64,000 bases of DNA from Vibrio splendidus (GTDB lineage: Bacteria > Pseudomonadota > Gammaproteobacteria > Enterobacterales > Vibrionaceae), in assembly GCF_024347615.1 (NCBI RefSeq), contig NZ_AP025508.1, positions 2,542,001-2,606,000 of the forward strand, given 5' to 3'. Below, piece by piece: positions 18,986 to 29,358 of this stretch. Each line of letters opens with the position of its first letter. The stretch's first letter is position 1. The position numbers were made by a program, and so were the translations under genes. The notes under the pieces were generated by a model that saw only the letters and a list, made by a program, of their open reading frames with translations, had not been told where the DNA came from and searched no databases.

Positions 18986-19528
18986 TTAGTAAACTAGTAC
19001 TGCACGACGGTTTTTAGCGTACACATCTTCAGATTGACCTAGAAGAAGTGGCTTCTCTTCACCGTAGCTTACGATAGAGATTTGGTCTGCTTGAACACCT
19101 AGAGCTTGTAGGTATTTAGCTACAGCTTGTGCACGACGCTCGCCAAGTGCGATGTTGTACTCAGGAGTACCGCGTTCGTCAGCGTGACCTTCGATAGTAA
19201 CGTTCATGTCAACGTTGTTGCTTAGGTAAGCTGCGTGAGCTGCTAGAATTTCTTCGTAGTCGCCAGCGATAGTAGAGTTATCGAATGCAAAGTAGATTGT
19301 TTGAGTTTCGCGTAGCGCTTGCTCTTTAAGCTCTTGCTCAGACAGTTGAGCGTTAGCATCAATTGGCGTTACAACAGTTGTGTCTACGTTGCCTTCTGAA
19401 CCTGAAGTTGTTTGGTTGCTTTCAGTACCTGAAGTTGCAGATGTTGCTTCATCAGTTGAGCTACATGCCGTTACTGCCATCACTGGTAGTGCAATCATCA
19501 AGCCTTTAAGAACTTTGTTAAGTTGCAT
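18986..19528 (-). CDS. pal: peptidoglycan-associated lipoprotein Pal
   Basis: The lipobox VTAC leads to a Ser/Thr/Gly-rich linker and then an OmpA-like domain with [10 protein letters not shown] and [21 protein letters not shown]. The latter contains the Asp and Arg that bind meso-diaminopimelate. Pal tethers the outer membrane to peptidoglycan and is moved by TolQRA through TolB. The length of 180 is normal. It lies 111 bp after tolB, a larger gap than elsewhere in the operon. Confidence 0.95.
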   Translation of the reverse strand: MQLNKVLKGLMIALPVMAVTACSSTDEATSATSGTESNQTTSGSEGNVDTTVVTPIDANAQLSEQELKEQALRETQTIYFAFDNSTIAGDYEEILAAHAAYLSNNVDMNVTIEGHADERGTPEYNIALGERRAQAVAKYLQALGVQADQISIVSYGEEKPLLLGQSEDVYAKNRRAVLVY

Positions 19529-19575
19529 CTTTTTTTCCTTACGTTATCAAACTTAGTTTCTACAGCGACTAAGTG

Positions 19576-19617
19576 CTATAGATAGTTAATTGCCATAATA
19601 GTTAACACTATCAATAG
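19576..19617. repeat. dyad in the tolB-pal gap
   Basis: GATAGT and ACTATC arms flank an inner partial dyad of TTAA-containing bases. It may form an intra-operon hairpin affecting pal expression, but this is uncertain. Confidence 0.3.
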
Positions 19618-19639
19618 CTAAAAGAATGTATCACTTTAA

Positions 19640-20992
19640 CTAGAGGAACGGTGACCATGCAGGCGCTCTTACACGTCCGTTGGTTGCCGGTAATCTAGCT
19701 TTGAAACGGCCATCGATAGAAACCATCGATAATACGTTAGTTTTGTTGTAAATAGAGCTATAGATAACCATACCTCCATTCGGTGCAATACTTGGAGATT
19801 CATCTAACAATGTCTTTGTTAGCACCTGAACCGCACCGGTTTCCAAATCTTGCTTAGCCAAGTTAAAACCTGAGTTGCTACGATTGACCATGATTAGGAA
19901 TCGACCATCAGGGGTGATCTGGCCACCTAAGTTTTGGCTACCTTGCCAAGTAATACGAGAAGTCGAATTATTGGACAAATTTACATTATAAATCTGTGGT
20001 TTACCACCACGATCCGATGTGAAAATAAGAGACTTGCCATCTGGGTGCCAGAATGGTTCCGTGTTATTAGAACGGCCGCGGGTAATTTGAGTCAACTTAC
20101 GGCTAGCAAGGTCAAGTGTGTACACCTGAAGGCTGCCTGTTTTAGACAATACCAATGCCAATGTTTTACCATCTGGCGAGAATCTTGGCGCACCATTATG
20201 ACGAGGATATGACGTTACTTTCTCACGCTCACCCGTGTAAATATTCATGATGAATATTTCAGCTTGGCCATTTTGGAAACTCACATAAGCAAGCTTTTTG
20301 CCATCTGGTGACCATGCCGGTGACATTAGAGGTTGCTTAGAACGAAGCACCAAGCGCTCGTTAAACCCATCGTAGTCAGCAACACGAAGTTGGTATGGGT
20401 ATTTATCTTTGTCGTTCACTACCACATAAGAGATACGTGTTAAGAACGCACCTTTCTCGCCAGTCAGTTCTTCATACACTAAATCAGAAATACGGTGTGC
20501 GTATTCTCTCAAGCGTTTGCCCGGAACTGTTGCCTTTTTGTTGAACAACACGTGGTCTTTAGAAAGTACCAGTTGGCCCTCATCACTTAGTGCACGGCTT
20601 TGTCCTTTGGTCAGTTGACCACGAACAATGTCAATCAACTGGTAGTTGACTACATATTGCCCTTCAGCATTTTTAGTGATGCTACCTGTTAGCAATGAAT
20701 CAACGCCTAAGTTAGTCCAAGCATCAAAATCCACCTCACTTTCGCTGTAAGGCGTCTGTGGCATTTTGCTTGTTGCAACTGGGCTGAATTTACCACTGCG
20801 TTGTAAGTCAGAAGCAATAACCGCTGATACATCGTGTGGCAATGGCTCTGCGCCTTCCCAACGGAAAGGGACAATAGCGATAGGTCTTGCGGAGTTAATA
20901 CCGTCTGTAATGACAAGCTCTAGAGCTGCATTTGCGACTTGAACACCGCTAAACAGTAAAATACTCAGAGTAAATAATAGTTTTTTAAACAC
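19640..20992 (-). CDS. tolB: Tol-Pal periplasmic protein TolB
   Basis: A signal peptide ends near VANA. An N-terminal alpha/beta domain (about 25-165) binds TolA. The C-terminal six-bladed beta-propeller (about 170-440) binds Pal and shows repeated PxWSPDGK, FSPDGK and PDGRFL motifs. The length of 450 is slightly longer than E. coli (430). It starts 11 bp after tolA. Confidence 0.95.
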   Translation of the reverse strand: MFKKLLFTLSILLFSGVQVANAALELVITDGINSARPIAIVPFRWEGAEPLPHDVSAVIASDLQRSGKFSPVATSKMPQTPYSESEVDFDAWTNLGVDSLLTGSITKNAEGQYVVNYQLIDIVRGQLTKGQSRALSDEGQLVLSKDHVLFNKKATVPGKRLREYAHRISDLVYEELTGEKGAFLTRISYVVVNDKDKYPYQLRVADYDGFNERLVLRSKQPLMSPAWSPDGKKLAYVSFQNGQAEIFIMNIYTGEREKVTSYPRHNGAPRFSPDGKTLALVLSKTGSLQVYTLDLASRKLTQITRGRSNNTEPFWHPDGKSLIFTSDRGGKPQIYNVNLSNNSTSRITWQGSQNLGGQITPDGRFLIMVNRSNSGFNLAKQDLETGAVQVLTKTLLDESPSIAPNGGMVIYSSIYNKTNVLSMVSIDGRFKARLPATNGRVRAPAWSPFL

Positions 20993-21003
20993 ACTACATT
21001 CCT

Positions 21004-22068
21004 TTATAGCTCAACGGTTAAATTGATGTCTTTGAGTTTATCAACGATTGCAGGATCAGACGGTAATGGAAATGTTCCCGTTTGAGCAACTGCGCGTTTA
21101 CTTGCTTCACAAAGGCGACTATCTCCACTCAAAATACTAACGCTCTTAACGATAGCATTTGAACCTGTAGCAAGTAGCCGTAAATTAACTCTACATGATT
21201 TACCTGAGAAGCTATCTTCAACACGTAAGTTGCCTTGTATCATTTGTTTGTAGATTTCGCCGTAACGCTGCGCTTCATCATCAATAAATTGTTGTTTAGC
21301 CGAAGAGTTTTGAGTCGCTTCAGTTTCAAGATCAGCAAAGATATCGTTCAATGCTGCTTCTTGCTGTTTACGCTCTTTTTCAGCTTTTGCTGCAGCTTCT
21401 TTTGCTTTGCGCGCTTTCTCCGCTGCGGCTGCCGCTTCTTTCTCTTTCGCTATACGTTGCTTTTCGGCACGTTCAGCGGCTTCTTTTTCTTTGCGAGCTT
21501 TATCTGCAGCTTCTTTCGCGGCTTTTTCTTTTGCCACGCGTTCTTGTTCAGCTTTAGCAATCGCCACTTCTTTGGCTTTGCGCTCTTTTTCCGCTTTCAC
21601 AACCGCTGCTTCTTTCAATTTACGATCAGCTTCTGCTTTAGCGGCTTTCTTTTGTTCTTGCTTTAAACGAGTCTCTTCAACTTTACGTTGTTTTTCATTC
21701 TCAACTCGACGCTTTTCCGCTTCGCGAGCGGCTTTCGCTTCTTTAGCCTGCTTTTCTTTCAGCTTTCGAATGTTCTCTTCTTCAGCTTTACGATTTTTTT
21801 CAAGTCGTTCGCTTTCGCGTCTTAGTTTGTCTAGACGCTCTTGCTCTTTCTTACTCGCTGCTTCTCTTTGTTGACGAATCTGTTGAGCTTGTTGGCGAAC
21901 CAACTGAGGATCAATCACCACGGCTTGAACCATCTGCCCAGTAGGCTTTGGTTCCGACATTGTGAAATCCGCCCCCCAAATAAGCGCAACGAATAAGATG
22001 ACGTGCAGCCCAAGAGAGATAAGAAGCGGTGATCTAAAATTATTGGATTTCTTATTATTCGCTTTCAT
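21004..22068 (-). CDS. tolA: Tol-Pal inner-membrane protein TolA
   Basis: An N-terminal membrane helix (about 16-34) is followed by a long helical domain of Lys/Ala/Glu repeats (about 65-240) spanning the periplasm. The C-terminal domain (about 260-354) contains [12 protein letters not shown] and ends with [10 protein letters not shown]. TolA uses proton-motive energy from TolQR to reach TolB and Pal. The low-complexity coding strand creates long antisense frames, which are not genes. It starts 13 bp after tolR. Confidence 0.95.
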   Translation of the reverse strand: MKANNKKSNNFRSPLLISLGLHVILFVALIWGADFTMSEPKPTGQMVQAVVIDPQLVRQQAQQIRQQREAASKKEQERLDKLRRESERLEKNRKAEEENIRKLKEKQAKEAKAAREAEKRRVENEKQRKVEETRLKQEQKKAAKAEADRKLKEAAVVKAEKERKAKEVAIAKAEQERVAKEKAAKEAADKARKEKEAAERAEKQRIAKEKEAAAAAEKARKAKEAAAKAEKERKQQEAALNDIFADLETEATQNSSAKQQFIDDEAQRYGEIYKQMIQGNLRVEDSFSGKSCRVNLRLLATGSNAIVKSVSILSGDSRLCEASKRAVAQTGTFPLPSDPAIVDKLKDINLTVEL

Positions 22069-22081
22069 GAATGCTACGGAG

Positions 22082-22525
22082 CTATTCCCTTATATCCGTT
22101 AATAGGCCAACCTTTGGCACACCTGCACGGCTTAATTCATCAAGTAATAAAACCACTTCAGCGTAAGGCGTTGCGGCATCACCACCAACCGCCACTGGAG
22201 AGTTTGGCTTAAGAGACAGCTCGGCTTTCACTCGGACGATAATGTCTTCCATTGATAAGCCACGCTGTACTTCTTCGTTATTCACACTCAAACCAAGCTC
22301 ACCGTCTTTGTTCACTTCAACGATAATAAAGCTCGCATTGTCGTCACCCAATAGATCTTGTGCAGACTGAGCCGTTGAAGCCTTAGGCAATTCAACGTCT
22401 ACGCCTTGAGTAACGAATGGCGAAGTCACCATAAAAATAATCAGCAAAACAAGCATAACGTCGATGTAAGGTACAACGTTAATCTCTGCTGTCATTTTGC
22501 GTTTTTTAGGTTGGTATCCGGCCAT
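22082..22525 (-). CDS. tolR: Tol-Pal protein TolR
   Basis: A single membrane helix (about 19-38) contains the proton-pathway Asp at residue 22 (PYIDVMLVLLIIFMV), as in ExbD/MotB relatives. The periplasmic domain binds peptidoglycan. The length of 147 is close to E. coli (142). It is 3 bp after tolQ. Confidence 0.96.
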   Translation of the reverse strand: MAGYQPKKRKMTAEINVVPYIDVMLVLLIIFMVTSPFVTQGVDVELPKASTAQSAQDLLGDDNASFIIVEVNKDGELGLSVNNEEVQRGLSMEDIIVRVKAELSLKPNSPVAVGGDAATPYAEVVLLLDELSRAGVPKVGLLTDIRE

Positions 22526-22528
22526 CTA

Positions 22529-23212
22529 TTATTCCCTGCCAGCCATCGCTTGACGGTGAAGAATACTGTGGAACTCTTCAGAGAAAGTCGCATAGTTGTG
22601 CTCTAGCTTACCGACTCGACTGCTAAAGCGGTTGTAAGCCATAACAGCAGGAATTGCTGCAAATAGGCCCATTGCTGTCGCGATCAGTGCCTCTGCAATA
22701 CCAGGAGCAACCATTGCTAATGTCGCTTGCTTCACTTCACCTAATGCGATGAATGAGTGCATGATGCCCCAAACCGTACCAAATAGGCCGATGTATGGAC
22801 TGATAGAACCGACCGTTGCTAGGAAAGGTAAGTTGGTTTCTAGCTCGTCTACTTCACGGGCAACCGCTACGCGCATTGCACGGCCAGTACCTTCCATAAT
22901 GAAGTCAGGAGATGTTGCATTCGATTTACGAAGGCGAGCAAACTCAGTAAAGCCTGCGTAGAAAATTTCTTCAGTACCAGAAAGCTCGTCTTTGCGCTTA
23001 TTGCTCTCTTGGTACAGTTTTGCGAGATCAACGCCTGACCAGAACTTATCTTCAAATACGTCAGTTTGTTTAGAAGCTTGAGATAATACTTTACTTCTTT
23101 TTATGATCATTGCCCAAGAAACAACAGACATGCCCATAAGAATCAGCATGACCATCTTAACTAGTAAGCTAGCTTCTAAAATTAGGCCTAAGATTGAGAT
23201 TTCAGCAGTCAC
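22529..23212 (-). CDS. tolQ: Tol-Pal proton channel TolQ
   Basis: A 227-residue protein with three membrane helices (about 10-35, 138-158 and 172-195), related to ExbB/MotA. Motifs [10 protein letters not shown] and [17 protein letters not shown] mark the pore helices. With TolR it turns proton flow into movement of TolA. Its start overlaps the end of ybgC by 11 bp. Confidence 0.96.
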   Translation of the reverse strand: MTAEISILGLILEASLLVKMVMLILMGMSVVSWAMIIKRSKVLSQASKQTDVFEDKFWSGVDLAKLYQESNKRKDELSGTEEIFYAGFTEFARLRKSNATSPDFIMEGTGRAMRVAVAREVDELETNLPFLATVGSISPYIGLFGTVWGIMHSFIALGEVKQATLAMVAPGIAEALIATAMGLFAAIPAVMAYNRFSSRVGKLEHNYATFSEEFHSILHRQAMAGRE

Positions 23213-23621
23213 TATTCGTTAGCTCCGTGAGAATAAATGTTGGCATTGCTTTGGGTTTCATTTTTTGATTATCGATACATGCTACCTTAACCATTGCTTT
23301 ACACAATGCCTTGCCATCAGGATTTACGATCTCTTGACAGAAGACCAAGGTAGCTCGCTTCAACTCGTAAATATTTGTAATGACTTGTAAAGAATCATCA
23401 AGTCGCGCACCTTGAATAAAATCAATGTCCATATGTCGGACTACAAAACCGATATTTTGTTCTAACAAGACTTGCTGAGAGACGCCAATTGAGCGCAACA
23501 TCTCAGTTCGAGCGCGTTCGAAAAACTTAAGATAGTTTGAATGGTATACAACACCACCTGCATCGGTGTCTTCGTAATACACTGTCACTGGCCACGTAAA
23601 TGGCTTAGATATTCCCTGCAA
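23202..23621 (-). CDS. ybgC: acyl-CoA thioesterase YbgC
   Basis: A hot-dog fold thioesterase, first gene of the Tol-Pal operon. The active-site segment [19 protein letters not shown] carries the catalytic Asp. The open frame extends 54 codons further upstream, but conservation begins at [12 protein letters not shown] therefore place the start at a TTG at 23621, giving 139 residues, near the usual length. The upstream extension overlaps a strong terminator of the cyd operon and is unlikely to be translated. The exact start remains uncertain. Confidence 0.85.
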   Translation of the reverse strand: MQGISKPFTWPVTVYYEDTDAGGVVYHSNYLKFFERARTEMLRSIGVSQQVLLEQNIGFVVRHMDIDFIQGARLDDSLQVITNIYELKRATLVFCQEIVNPDGKALCKAMVKVACIDNQKMKPKAMPTFILTELTNSDC

Positions 23622-23715
23622 TTTGATACCACAATCCGAAACGATAAAGATCTCACTATAACCTAACTCCTTATCATTAATAGTATATCGCTGTGAATTT
23701 TTTGATTTAATAGAC

Positions 23716-23752
23716 GAAAAAAAAGGCCATCTGTATAAGATGACCTCTTTTT
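23716..23752 (-). terminator. terminator of the cyd operon
   Basis: The GGTCATCT/AGATGGCC stem, with one G-T pair, is followed on the minus strand by eight T. It separates the cyd operon from ybgC-tol. Confidence 0.8.
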
Positions 23753-23811
23753 GGCTAAAAACCCAACAAGTATAAAGGTTCACGTCGTTATGAACCTAAA
23801 TCTTCTGCCTT

Positions 23812-24114
23812 TTATAAAAGACGCAACACCGTTAGGTAGAGCAAAATTGTGAGTGAAACGTATGGGCTAAACAGTAGCTGCCACATCCAAGCTCTTGGCT
23901 TAAAACCGATACCATAAACCATGCTAGAGCATACAGCCCAGATGAACATAGGCCCAATGATAGCGTTAAAGCCACCGATGCTTGCTGCATACGTTTCAGG
24001 ATCCCACATTACTAAACCAACATGCATGAAACCCAATATTAGGGATAAAGCTCTTAACAGAGTCTTATCCATTGGTTGATGTAATTTAGCAACTTGCTCT
24101 GCGAGATTACTCAC
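23812..24114 (-). CDS. ybgE: cyd operon protein YbgE
   Basis: A 100-residue inner-membrane protein with three predicted helices, matching the YbgE family that accompanies cydAB-cydX. Its role in cytochrome bd function is not settled. It starts with GTG overlapping the end of cydX by 8 bp, so the two are translationally coupled. Confidence 0.85.
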   Translation of the reverse strand: MSNLAEQVAKLHQPMDKTLLRALSLILGFMHVGLVMWDPETYAASIGGFNAIIGPMFIWAVCSSMVYGIGFKPRAWMWQLLFSPYVSLTILLYLTVLRLL

Positions 24115-24214
24115 TGTCTTTATCCATCATTTCTGAATGCTCAAGCCAAAGAGCATTGATGATGCCGAATGCACATGCTAGAAGTACACCCAAAATCCAT
24201 GCGAAATACCACAT
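24107..24214 (-). CDS. cydX: cytochrome bd small subunit CydX
   Basis: A 35-residue single-helix protein beginning MWYFAWILG and ending in an acidic tail. It follows the CydX pattern, with a conserved Trp-Tyr start and GxxNALWLE. CydX stabilises the haems of cytochrome bd oxidase. It lies 31 bp after cydB, behind a TAGGAGA binding site. Confidence 0.93.
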   Translation of the reverse strand: MWYFAWILGVLLACAFGIINALWLEHSEMMDKDSE

Positions 24215-24245
24215 AAAATTTCTCCTAAGTTATTTAACTTCTAGC

Positions 24246-25382
24246 TTAGTAAGCTGAAACGTCGTTATCTTCGATGTGTTTCTTATCTAGACGACCAAAC
24301 ATTTTGTAGTATGTCCAAGTCGTGTAGCCCAGAATCACAGGAACCATTACCGCCGCAACTCCAGTCATAAGACCAAGCGTTAGCTCACTTGCTGTTGAAT
24401 CCCACATAGTCAAACTATGGCTAGGGTTCAGGCTTGATGGCATTACGAATGGGAACATTGCAAAACCAGCCGTTAAAATAACACCAGCGTTAGATAGGCT
24501 TGAGAACAAGAATGCGAAACCACCACGCTCAAAGCGAGATGCAATTACAGCAAGTAGTGGCATTGCTACACCAAGAATCGGCGCAGCCCACATTGCTGGA
24601 TACGTTTCGAAGTTTGTCATCCAAGCACCAACTTGAAGTGATACTTCTTTGTTTAGTGGGTTTGAATCAGCAAACGTGTCCATCGTGCTTGTAATTACAT
24701 AGCCTTCGATAGATTGAACCCAGAAGCCACCAATAACGAACAGAGCAATAGCAATAACACCAGTGATCTGAGCAACATTACGAGCGCGACTGTGCAGCTC
24801 TTCTGTTGTCTTCATTTGAAGCCATGTTGCACCTTGCATCACGAACAACATCAGAGCCAACACACCACAAAGCAATGCAAACGGGTTTAGCAGAGCGAAG
24901 AACGTACCATGGTACTTAGACATCATGAATTCGTTCAGTTCGAATGGAACACCTTGTAATAGGTTACCAAATGCCACACCGAAAATGATTGGTGGAACTG
25001 TGCCACTAAAGCAAAGTGCGTAGTCCCAAGTCTTACGCCATTTTGGATCTTCAATCTTAGAACGGTAATCAAGAGCAAGTGGTCGTAACCAAAGCGCTGC
25101 TAACGTCGCATACATTGCGAAGTAGAAACCAGAGAAAGATGTCGCGTAAACCAGTGGCCATGCAGCAAACAATGCACCACCCGCAGTGATAAGCCAAACT
25201 TGGTTACCATCCCAGTGAGGGGCAATCGTGTTTAGCATAATACGACGTTCAGTGTCGCTCTTACCGATAACTGGTGAAAGGGCTGCAACACCCATATCGA
25301 AGCCATCAGTTACGGCGAAACCAACCAGTAGAACACCGATCAATACCCACCAAATAAGTCGTAAGCTTTCGTAATCAAACAT
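24246..25382 (-). CDS. cydB: cytochrome bd oxidase subunit II CydB
   Basis: A 378-residue inner-membrane protein with about nine helices. The N-terminus LRLIWWVLIGVLLVGFAVTDGFDMG and the segment IAPHWDGNQVWLITAGGALFAAWP are typical. It forms the oxidase with CydA and CydX, reducing O2 to water with quinol as donor under low oxygen. The length equals that of E. coli CydB (379). Confidence 0.96.
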   Translation of the reverse strand: MFDYESLRLIWWVLIGVLLVGFAVTDGFDMGVAALSPVIGKSDTERRIMLNTIAPHWDGNQVWLITAGGALFAAWPLVYATSFSGFYFAMYATLAALWLRPLALDYRSKIEDPKWRKTWDYALCFSGTVPPIIFGVAFGNLLQGVPFELNEFMMSKYHGTFFALLNPFALLCGVLALMLFVMQGATWLQMKTTEELHSRARNVAQITGVIAIALFVIGGFWVQSIEGYVITSTMDTFADSNPLNKEVSLQVGAWMTNFETYPAMWAAPILGVAMPLLAVIASRFERGGFAFLFSSLSNAGVILTAGFAMFPFVMPSSLNPSHSLTMWDSTASELTLGLMTGVAAVMVPVILGYTTWTYYKMFGRLDKKHIEDNDVSAY

Positions 25383-25395
25383 AATATTCCCTCAC

Positions 25396-26982
25396 TTATA
25401 CTTCGACTGAACGGCTAACTTTGTCTTCAACAGAGTTATCGTTTTGTTCGAAGTGGTAACGGCCTGTCTTTAAGCTACTTGGACCTTTACGTGCGAATTT
25501 CAGCATTAGGTAAACTTCAGCAATTAAGAACACTGTGTACAGTGCCAGAATAGCGAATAGTGAAGTCCAAAGCTGTTCAATAGTTAGTGCTGATGCAGCC
25601 ACGTTAACCGGTAGGATTTCACCCACCGCCCATGGTTGACGACCAAATTCAGCAACGAACCAACCCGCTTCGATCGCAATCCAAGGTAGTGGGATTGAGA
25701 ATAGCGCAGCTTTAAGTATCCATGGTTTCTGTTCGATCTTCTGACGACACGTTTGAACAAACGCCGCACCGAATACAAACAGCATGATGAAGCCACAAGC
25801 AACCATCAGACGGAACGACCAGAATAGAGGCCAAACTGTTGGGATAGAATCATCCGCAGCCATTTGGATTTGATCTTCTGTTGCATCAACAACGTCGTCT
25901 GTGTAGCGCTTAAGAAGCAGACCGTAACCTAGGTCACCTTTCACTTCGTCGAACGCTGCAATGTTTTCTTCAGACTTGTCGCCTGAACGTAGCTTTTCAA
26001 GCAGCTCGTATGCGTACATACCAGTACGGATACGATCAACGTGATCATCACGTAAGTCACGCAGACCCGTTACTTCAGTATCAAGAGAACGCGTTGCGAT
26101 GATGCCCATTACGTATGGGATTTTAATTGCGTAGTCAGTATTCATTGTTTCTTGGTTTGGAATACCAAAAACAGTAAATGCGGCTGGTGCTTCTTCAGTG
26201 TGCCACTCGGCTTCTACCGCAGCGAGCTTCACTTTTTGAACTTCACCAAGCTCGTAACCAGATTCATCACCTAGCACGATTACTGACAAGATCGCCGCCA
26301 TACCGAAAGATGCTGCAATCGCAAAAGAACGACGAGCAAAGGCAAGGTCACGACCTTTAAGAATGTAGTATGAGCTGATACCAAGGATGAACATTGCACC
26401 CGTAGTGTAACCAGACGCTACTGTGTGTACGAATTTAACCTGCGCTACTGGGTTTAGGACAACTTCAGCGAAGCTCACCATTTCCATACGCATGGTTTCA
26501 AAGTTAAATTCCGCACCCACTGGGTTTTGCATCCAGCCGTTCGCTACCAAGATCCAAAGCGCTGAGAAGTTAGAGCCAAGAGCTACTAACCACGTTACCG
26601 CTAAGTGCTGACGCTTCGACAATCTGTCCCAACCGAAGAAGAAAAGACCAACAAAAGTAGACTCTAGGAAGAATGCAACAAGCGCTTCGATAGCCAGCGG
26701 AGCACCAAAGATGTCGCCAACATAGTGAGAATAGTAAGACCAGTTAGTACCGAACTGGAACTCCATGGTTAAGCCTGTCGCTACACCAAGAGCAAAGTTA
26801 ATACCAAACAATTTACCCCAGAACTTAGTCATGTCCTTGTAAATTTGCTTGCCAGTCATTACATAAACTGACTCCATAATGGCAAGTAGAAATGCCATAC
26901 CTAAAGTCAGTGGAACAAATAGGAAGTGATACATCGCTGTAAATGCAAATTGCAATCGCGACAGATCAACAACATCAATCAT
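25396..26982 (-). CDS. cydA: cytochrome bd oxidase subunit I CydA
   Basis: The ATG at 26982 follows a perfect AAAGGAG binding site and gives 528 residues; ten more in-frame codons upstream lack one. The axial ligand for haem b595 is His19 (FTAMYHFLF). A second haem ligand His lies in [10 protein letters not shown]. The periplasmic quinol-binding Q-loop spans about 245-390. The subunit holds haems b558, b595 and d. It is the first gene of cydABX-ybgE, with an FNR-type site upstream. Confidence 0.97.
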   Translation of the reverse strand: MIDVVDLSRLQFAFTAMYHFLFVPLTLGMAFLLAIMESVYVMTGKQIYKDMTKFWGKLFGINFALGVATGLTMEFQFGTNWSYYSHYVGDIFGAPLAIEALVAFFLESTFVGLFFFGWDRLSKRQHLAVTWLVALGSNFSALWILVANGWMQNPVGAEFNFETMRMEMVSFAEVVLNPVAQVKFVHTVASGYTTGAMFILGISSYYILKGRDLAFARRSFAIAASFGMAAILSVIVLGDESGYELGEVQKVKLAAVEAEWHTEEAPAAFTVFGIPNQETMNTDYAIKIPYVMGIIATRSLDTEVTGLRDLRDDHVDRIRTGMYAYELLEKLRSGDKSEENIAAFDEVKGDLGYGLLLKRYTDDVVDATEDQIQMAADDSIPTVWPLFWSFRLMVACGFIMLFVFGAAFVQTCRQKIEQKPWILKAALFSIPLPWIAIEAGWFVAEFGRQPWAVGEILPVNVAASALTIEQLWTSLFAILALYTVFLIAEVYLMLKFARKGPSSLKTGRYHFEQNDNSVEDKVSRSVEV

Positions 26983-27489
26983 GGTAACTCCTTTGTGTCG
27001 GCTGAATGACACTTGTGTGATTATTCACCGCAAAAATCCATGTTAAAACAATTTGTGTAATTGTTATTACAAATTGAAATTTGTAGCAAAAACGTACCGT
27101 TATAGTTAGATTATTGTTAAGCATGAGCTAATATAGCTGGCGCTAATATTACTGGTAAAATCAGTATGTTTCAAAAGGTTTATAGGAGAACCTTGCGTTG
27201 ATTTGTATCAATTTTATTCAAGCAAATTAGAGTTATTTTTGTACAACCATGATTAAAATCACACCAATTTAGCCTCTGTTAATAACAGCGCATGATATCT
27301 GTGACAAAAGCTCAGCACCACTTCAACATACGAATTACAACTACCTATAAAGTATTAACAAAAAATATGACAACTTATTTCATTTTTTGCTAGCTAAATT
27401 AAACCTGCAATCAAAGTTTTCATTTTTGACAGAGGCTATTCAGCCTTTTTATCGAATCGCTCAAAGAGTTGTTATTCAATAAAAAGCAA
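26983..27489. promoter_or_regulatory. cydA upstream regulatory region
   Basis: This 500-bp AT-rich region contains the cyd promoter. It holds an exact FNR-type site (listed separately) and a dyad at 27049-27076 with arms CAATTTGT and ACAAATTG. I could not place the -10/-35 with confidence. No other gene is seen. Confidence 0.6.
27198..27211. promoter_or_regulatory. FNR-type binding site
   Basis: TTGATTTGTATCAA matches the FNR consensus TTGAT-N4-ATCAA exactly, 216 bp upstream of the cydA start codon. FNR is known to control cyd genes in related bacteria. Whether it activates or represses here is unknown. Confidence 0.7.
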
Positions 27490-27520
27490 AAAATCCCAGC
27501 GCTTATGCAACTGGGATCTT
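27490..27520 (-). terminator. terminator of ruvB
   Basis: The stem ATCCCAG/CTGGGAT is followed by TTTTTT on the minus strand, just past the ruvB stop. Confidence 0.8.
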
Positions 27521-27534
27521 TGAAAATGAATAAT

Positions 27535-28551
27535 TTAACGATTAGACGGTTTATCTATTCCAAAGTGTAAATACGCTCTGTCGGTCGCGATTCGACCTCT
27601 TGGCGTTCTTTGTAAGTAACCTTGCTGAATCAAGTAAGGCTCCAACACATCTTCAATGGTGTCTCTCTCTTCACCAATCGCGGCTGCCATGTTGTCGATA
27701 CCAACCGGACCACCGCCAAACTTCTCCATAATCGCAAGCAGAAGCTTTCTATCCATGTAGTCAAAGCCTTTGGCGTCAACGTCCAGCATGTTGAGTGCTT
27801 TATCTGCAACGTCTGGGCAAATATGTCCATCGCCTTTCACTTCCGCATAGTCACGAACACGACGTAATAAACGGTTAGCAATACGTGGTGTACCACGCGC
27901 ACGGCGAGCAATTTCTAATGCACCTTCAGACTCCAGAGATAGGCCAAGGCAATCCGCGCTGCGTTGAACGATATTTTGAAGATCTTCTACTTTGTAGTAC
28001 TCAAGACGCTGGGTAATGCCGAAACGGTCACGTAACGGAGACGTCAGTGAGCCAGCGCGAGTGGTTGCGCCAATCAAAGTGAAAGGAGGAAGGTCAATCT
28101 TGATAGAGCGAGCCGCAGGGCCTTCACCAATCATAATATCCAGTTGGTAATCTTCCATTGCTGGATACAGAACCTCTTCAACCACTGGGCTCAGACGGTG
28201 GATCTCATCAATGAACAGGACGTCATTTTCTTCAAGGTTAGTCAGTAGCGCCGCAAGGTCACCGGCTTTCTCAAGAACTGGGCCTGAAGTGGTACGGATG
28301 CTCACATCCATTTCATTGGCAACAATGTTCGCCAACGTGGTTTTACCTAAACCGGGAGGGCCAAAAATCAACAGATGATCCAGAGCTTCATTTCGCATTT
28401 GAGCGGCTTGAATGAAAATCTCCATCTGGTTACGAACGTGGTCCTGACCTTGATAGTCGGCAAGTGCTTTAGGGCGTATTGCGCGATCAATGACATCTTC
28501 ATCTTTAAAGACCGGATTATCCGGTGCAATCAGGCGATCGGCTTCAATCAT
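27535..28551 (-). CDS. ruvB: Holliday junction helicase RuvB
   Basis: A 338-residue AAA+ ATPase with Walker [10 protein letters not shown], Walker [10 protein letters not shown], sensor motif GATTRAG and a C-terminal winged-helix DNA-binding domain ([12 protein letters not shown]). It forms hexamers that drive branch migration with RuvA. It is 103 bp downstream of ruvA in the same direction. Confidence 0.97.
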   Translation of the reverse strand: MIEADRLIAPDNPVFKDEDVIDRAIRPKALADYQGQDHVRNQMEIFIQAAQMRNEALDHLLIFGPPGLGKTTLANIVANEMDVSIRTTSGPVLEKAGDLAALLTNLEENDVLFIDEIHRLSPVVEEVLYPAMEDYQLDIMIGEGPAARSIKIDLPPFTLIGATTRAGSLTSPLRDRFGITQRLEYYKVEDLQNIVQRSADCLGLSLESEGALEIARRARGTPRIANRLLRRVRDYAEVKGDGHICPDVADKALNMLDVDAKGFDYMDRKLLLAIMEKFGGGPVGIDNMAAAIGEERDTIEDVLEPYLIQQGYLQRTPRGRIATDRAYLHFGIDKPSNR

Positions 28552-28654
28552 AAATTCTGTTATTCCTAACTCTGCTCTTCCTGACTCTGCGCTTCTTGAC
28601 TCAGTGTAAAGGCAAAGTGAATGAGTCTATTTTGTAGAACAAGTATATGAGGTA

Positions 28655-29266
28655 TTAAACCATCGACTTTAGTGCTTCGCGAATCAATTGTTCACTTGTC
28701 ATGCCATCTTTAGCCACTTGAGCAACAACTTTAGAGGCTTGAGTTGGTTTATAACCCAGTGCAAGTAGTGCGCTTACTGCTTCTTCTTCAGCATCGTGAA
28801 CCGTTGGCATAGAGTCCATAGGCGCTGCATCCGTTGCAGGCGTAAACAGATCACCTGCTCCCCACCCTTTCAAGCGGTCTTTCATTTCAACGACAAGACG
28901 CTCTGCGGTTTTCTTACCCACACCCGGAAGTTTAACCAACGTAGAGATATCTTCACGTTCAACGCTCTGAACAAACTGGCTTGCCGTCATGCCTGAAAGG
29001 ATACCAAGACCAAGTTTAGGGCCGACACCATTCGCTTTAATCACTTCACGGAACAAGGCACGCTCTTTAACGGTGTTGAAACCATAAAGTAGTTGCGCAT
29101 CTTCACGTACGACAAAGTGAGTGTAGATAATTGCCTCTTCGCCAACGTTTGGTAATTCATAAAAACAGCTCATTGGCATTTGTACTTCATAACCAACACC
29201 ACTGACTTCGATTAGCAACTCCGGTGGCTGTTTTTCTATTAATGTACCGCGTAGGCGTCCGATCAC
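28655..29266 (-). CDS. ruvA: Holliday junction protein RuvA
   Basis: An N-terminal OB-fold ([21 protein letters not shown]), two helix-hairpin-helix motifs around 70-140 ([13 protein letters not shown]) and a C-terminal UBA-like domain that contacts RuvB. The length of 203 is normal. RuvA tetramers hold the four-way junction. The gene upstream is a chemotaxis receptor rather than ruvC. Confidence 0.97.
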   Translation of the reverse strand: MIGRLRGTLIEKQPPELLIEVSGVGYEVQMPMSCFYELPNVGEEAIIYTHFVVREDAQLLYGFNTVKERALFREVIKANGVGPKLGLGILSGMTASQFVQSVEREDISTLVKLPGVGKKTAERLVVEMKDRLKGWGAGDLFTPATDAAPMDSMPTVHDAEEEAVSALLALGYKPTQASKVVAQVAKDGMTSEQLIREALKSMV

Positions 29267-29358
29267 AATTCACTCTCTTGATGGAATATTATTTGAGGGA
29301 CAGAATATAAAAGAACTGGATGCTTATCCAGTTCTTTGTGTTTATTAAGGTGATTTAT

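Noticed and set aside
21407..21874. 155-residue plus-strand frame opposite tolA
   Set aside because: It is low-complexity antisense to the Lys/Ala repeats of tolA and has no ribosome binding site.
23622..23783. N-terminal extension of YbgC
   Set aside because: It would be translated through the cyd terminator hairpin and has no similarity to the thioesterase fold.
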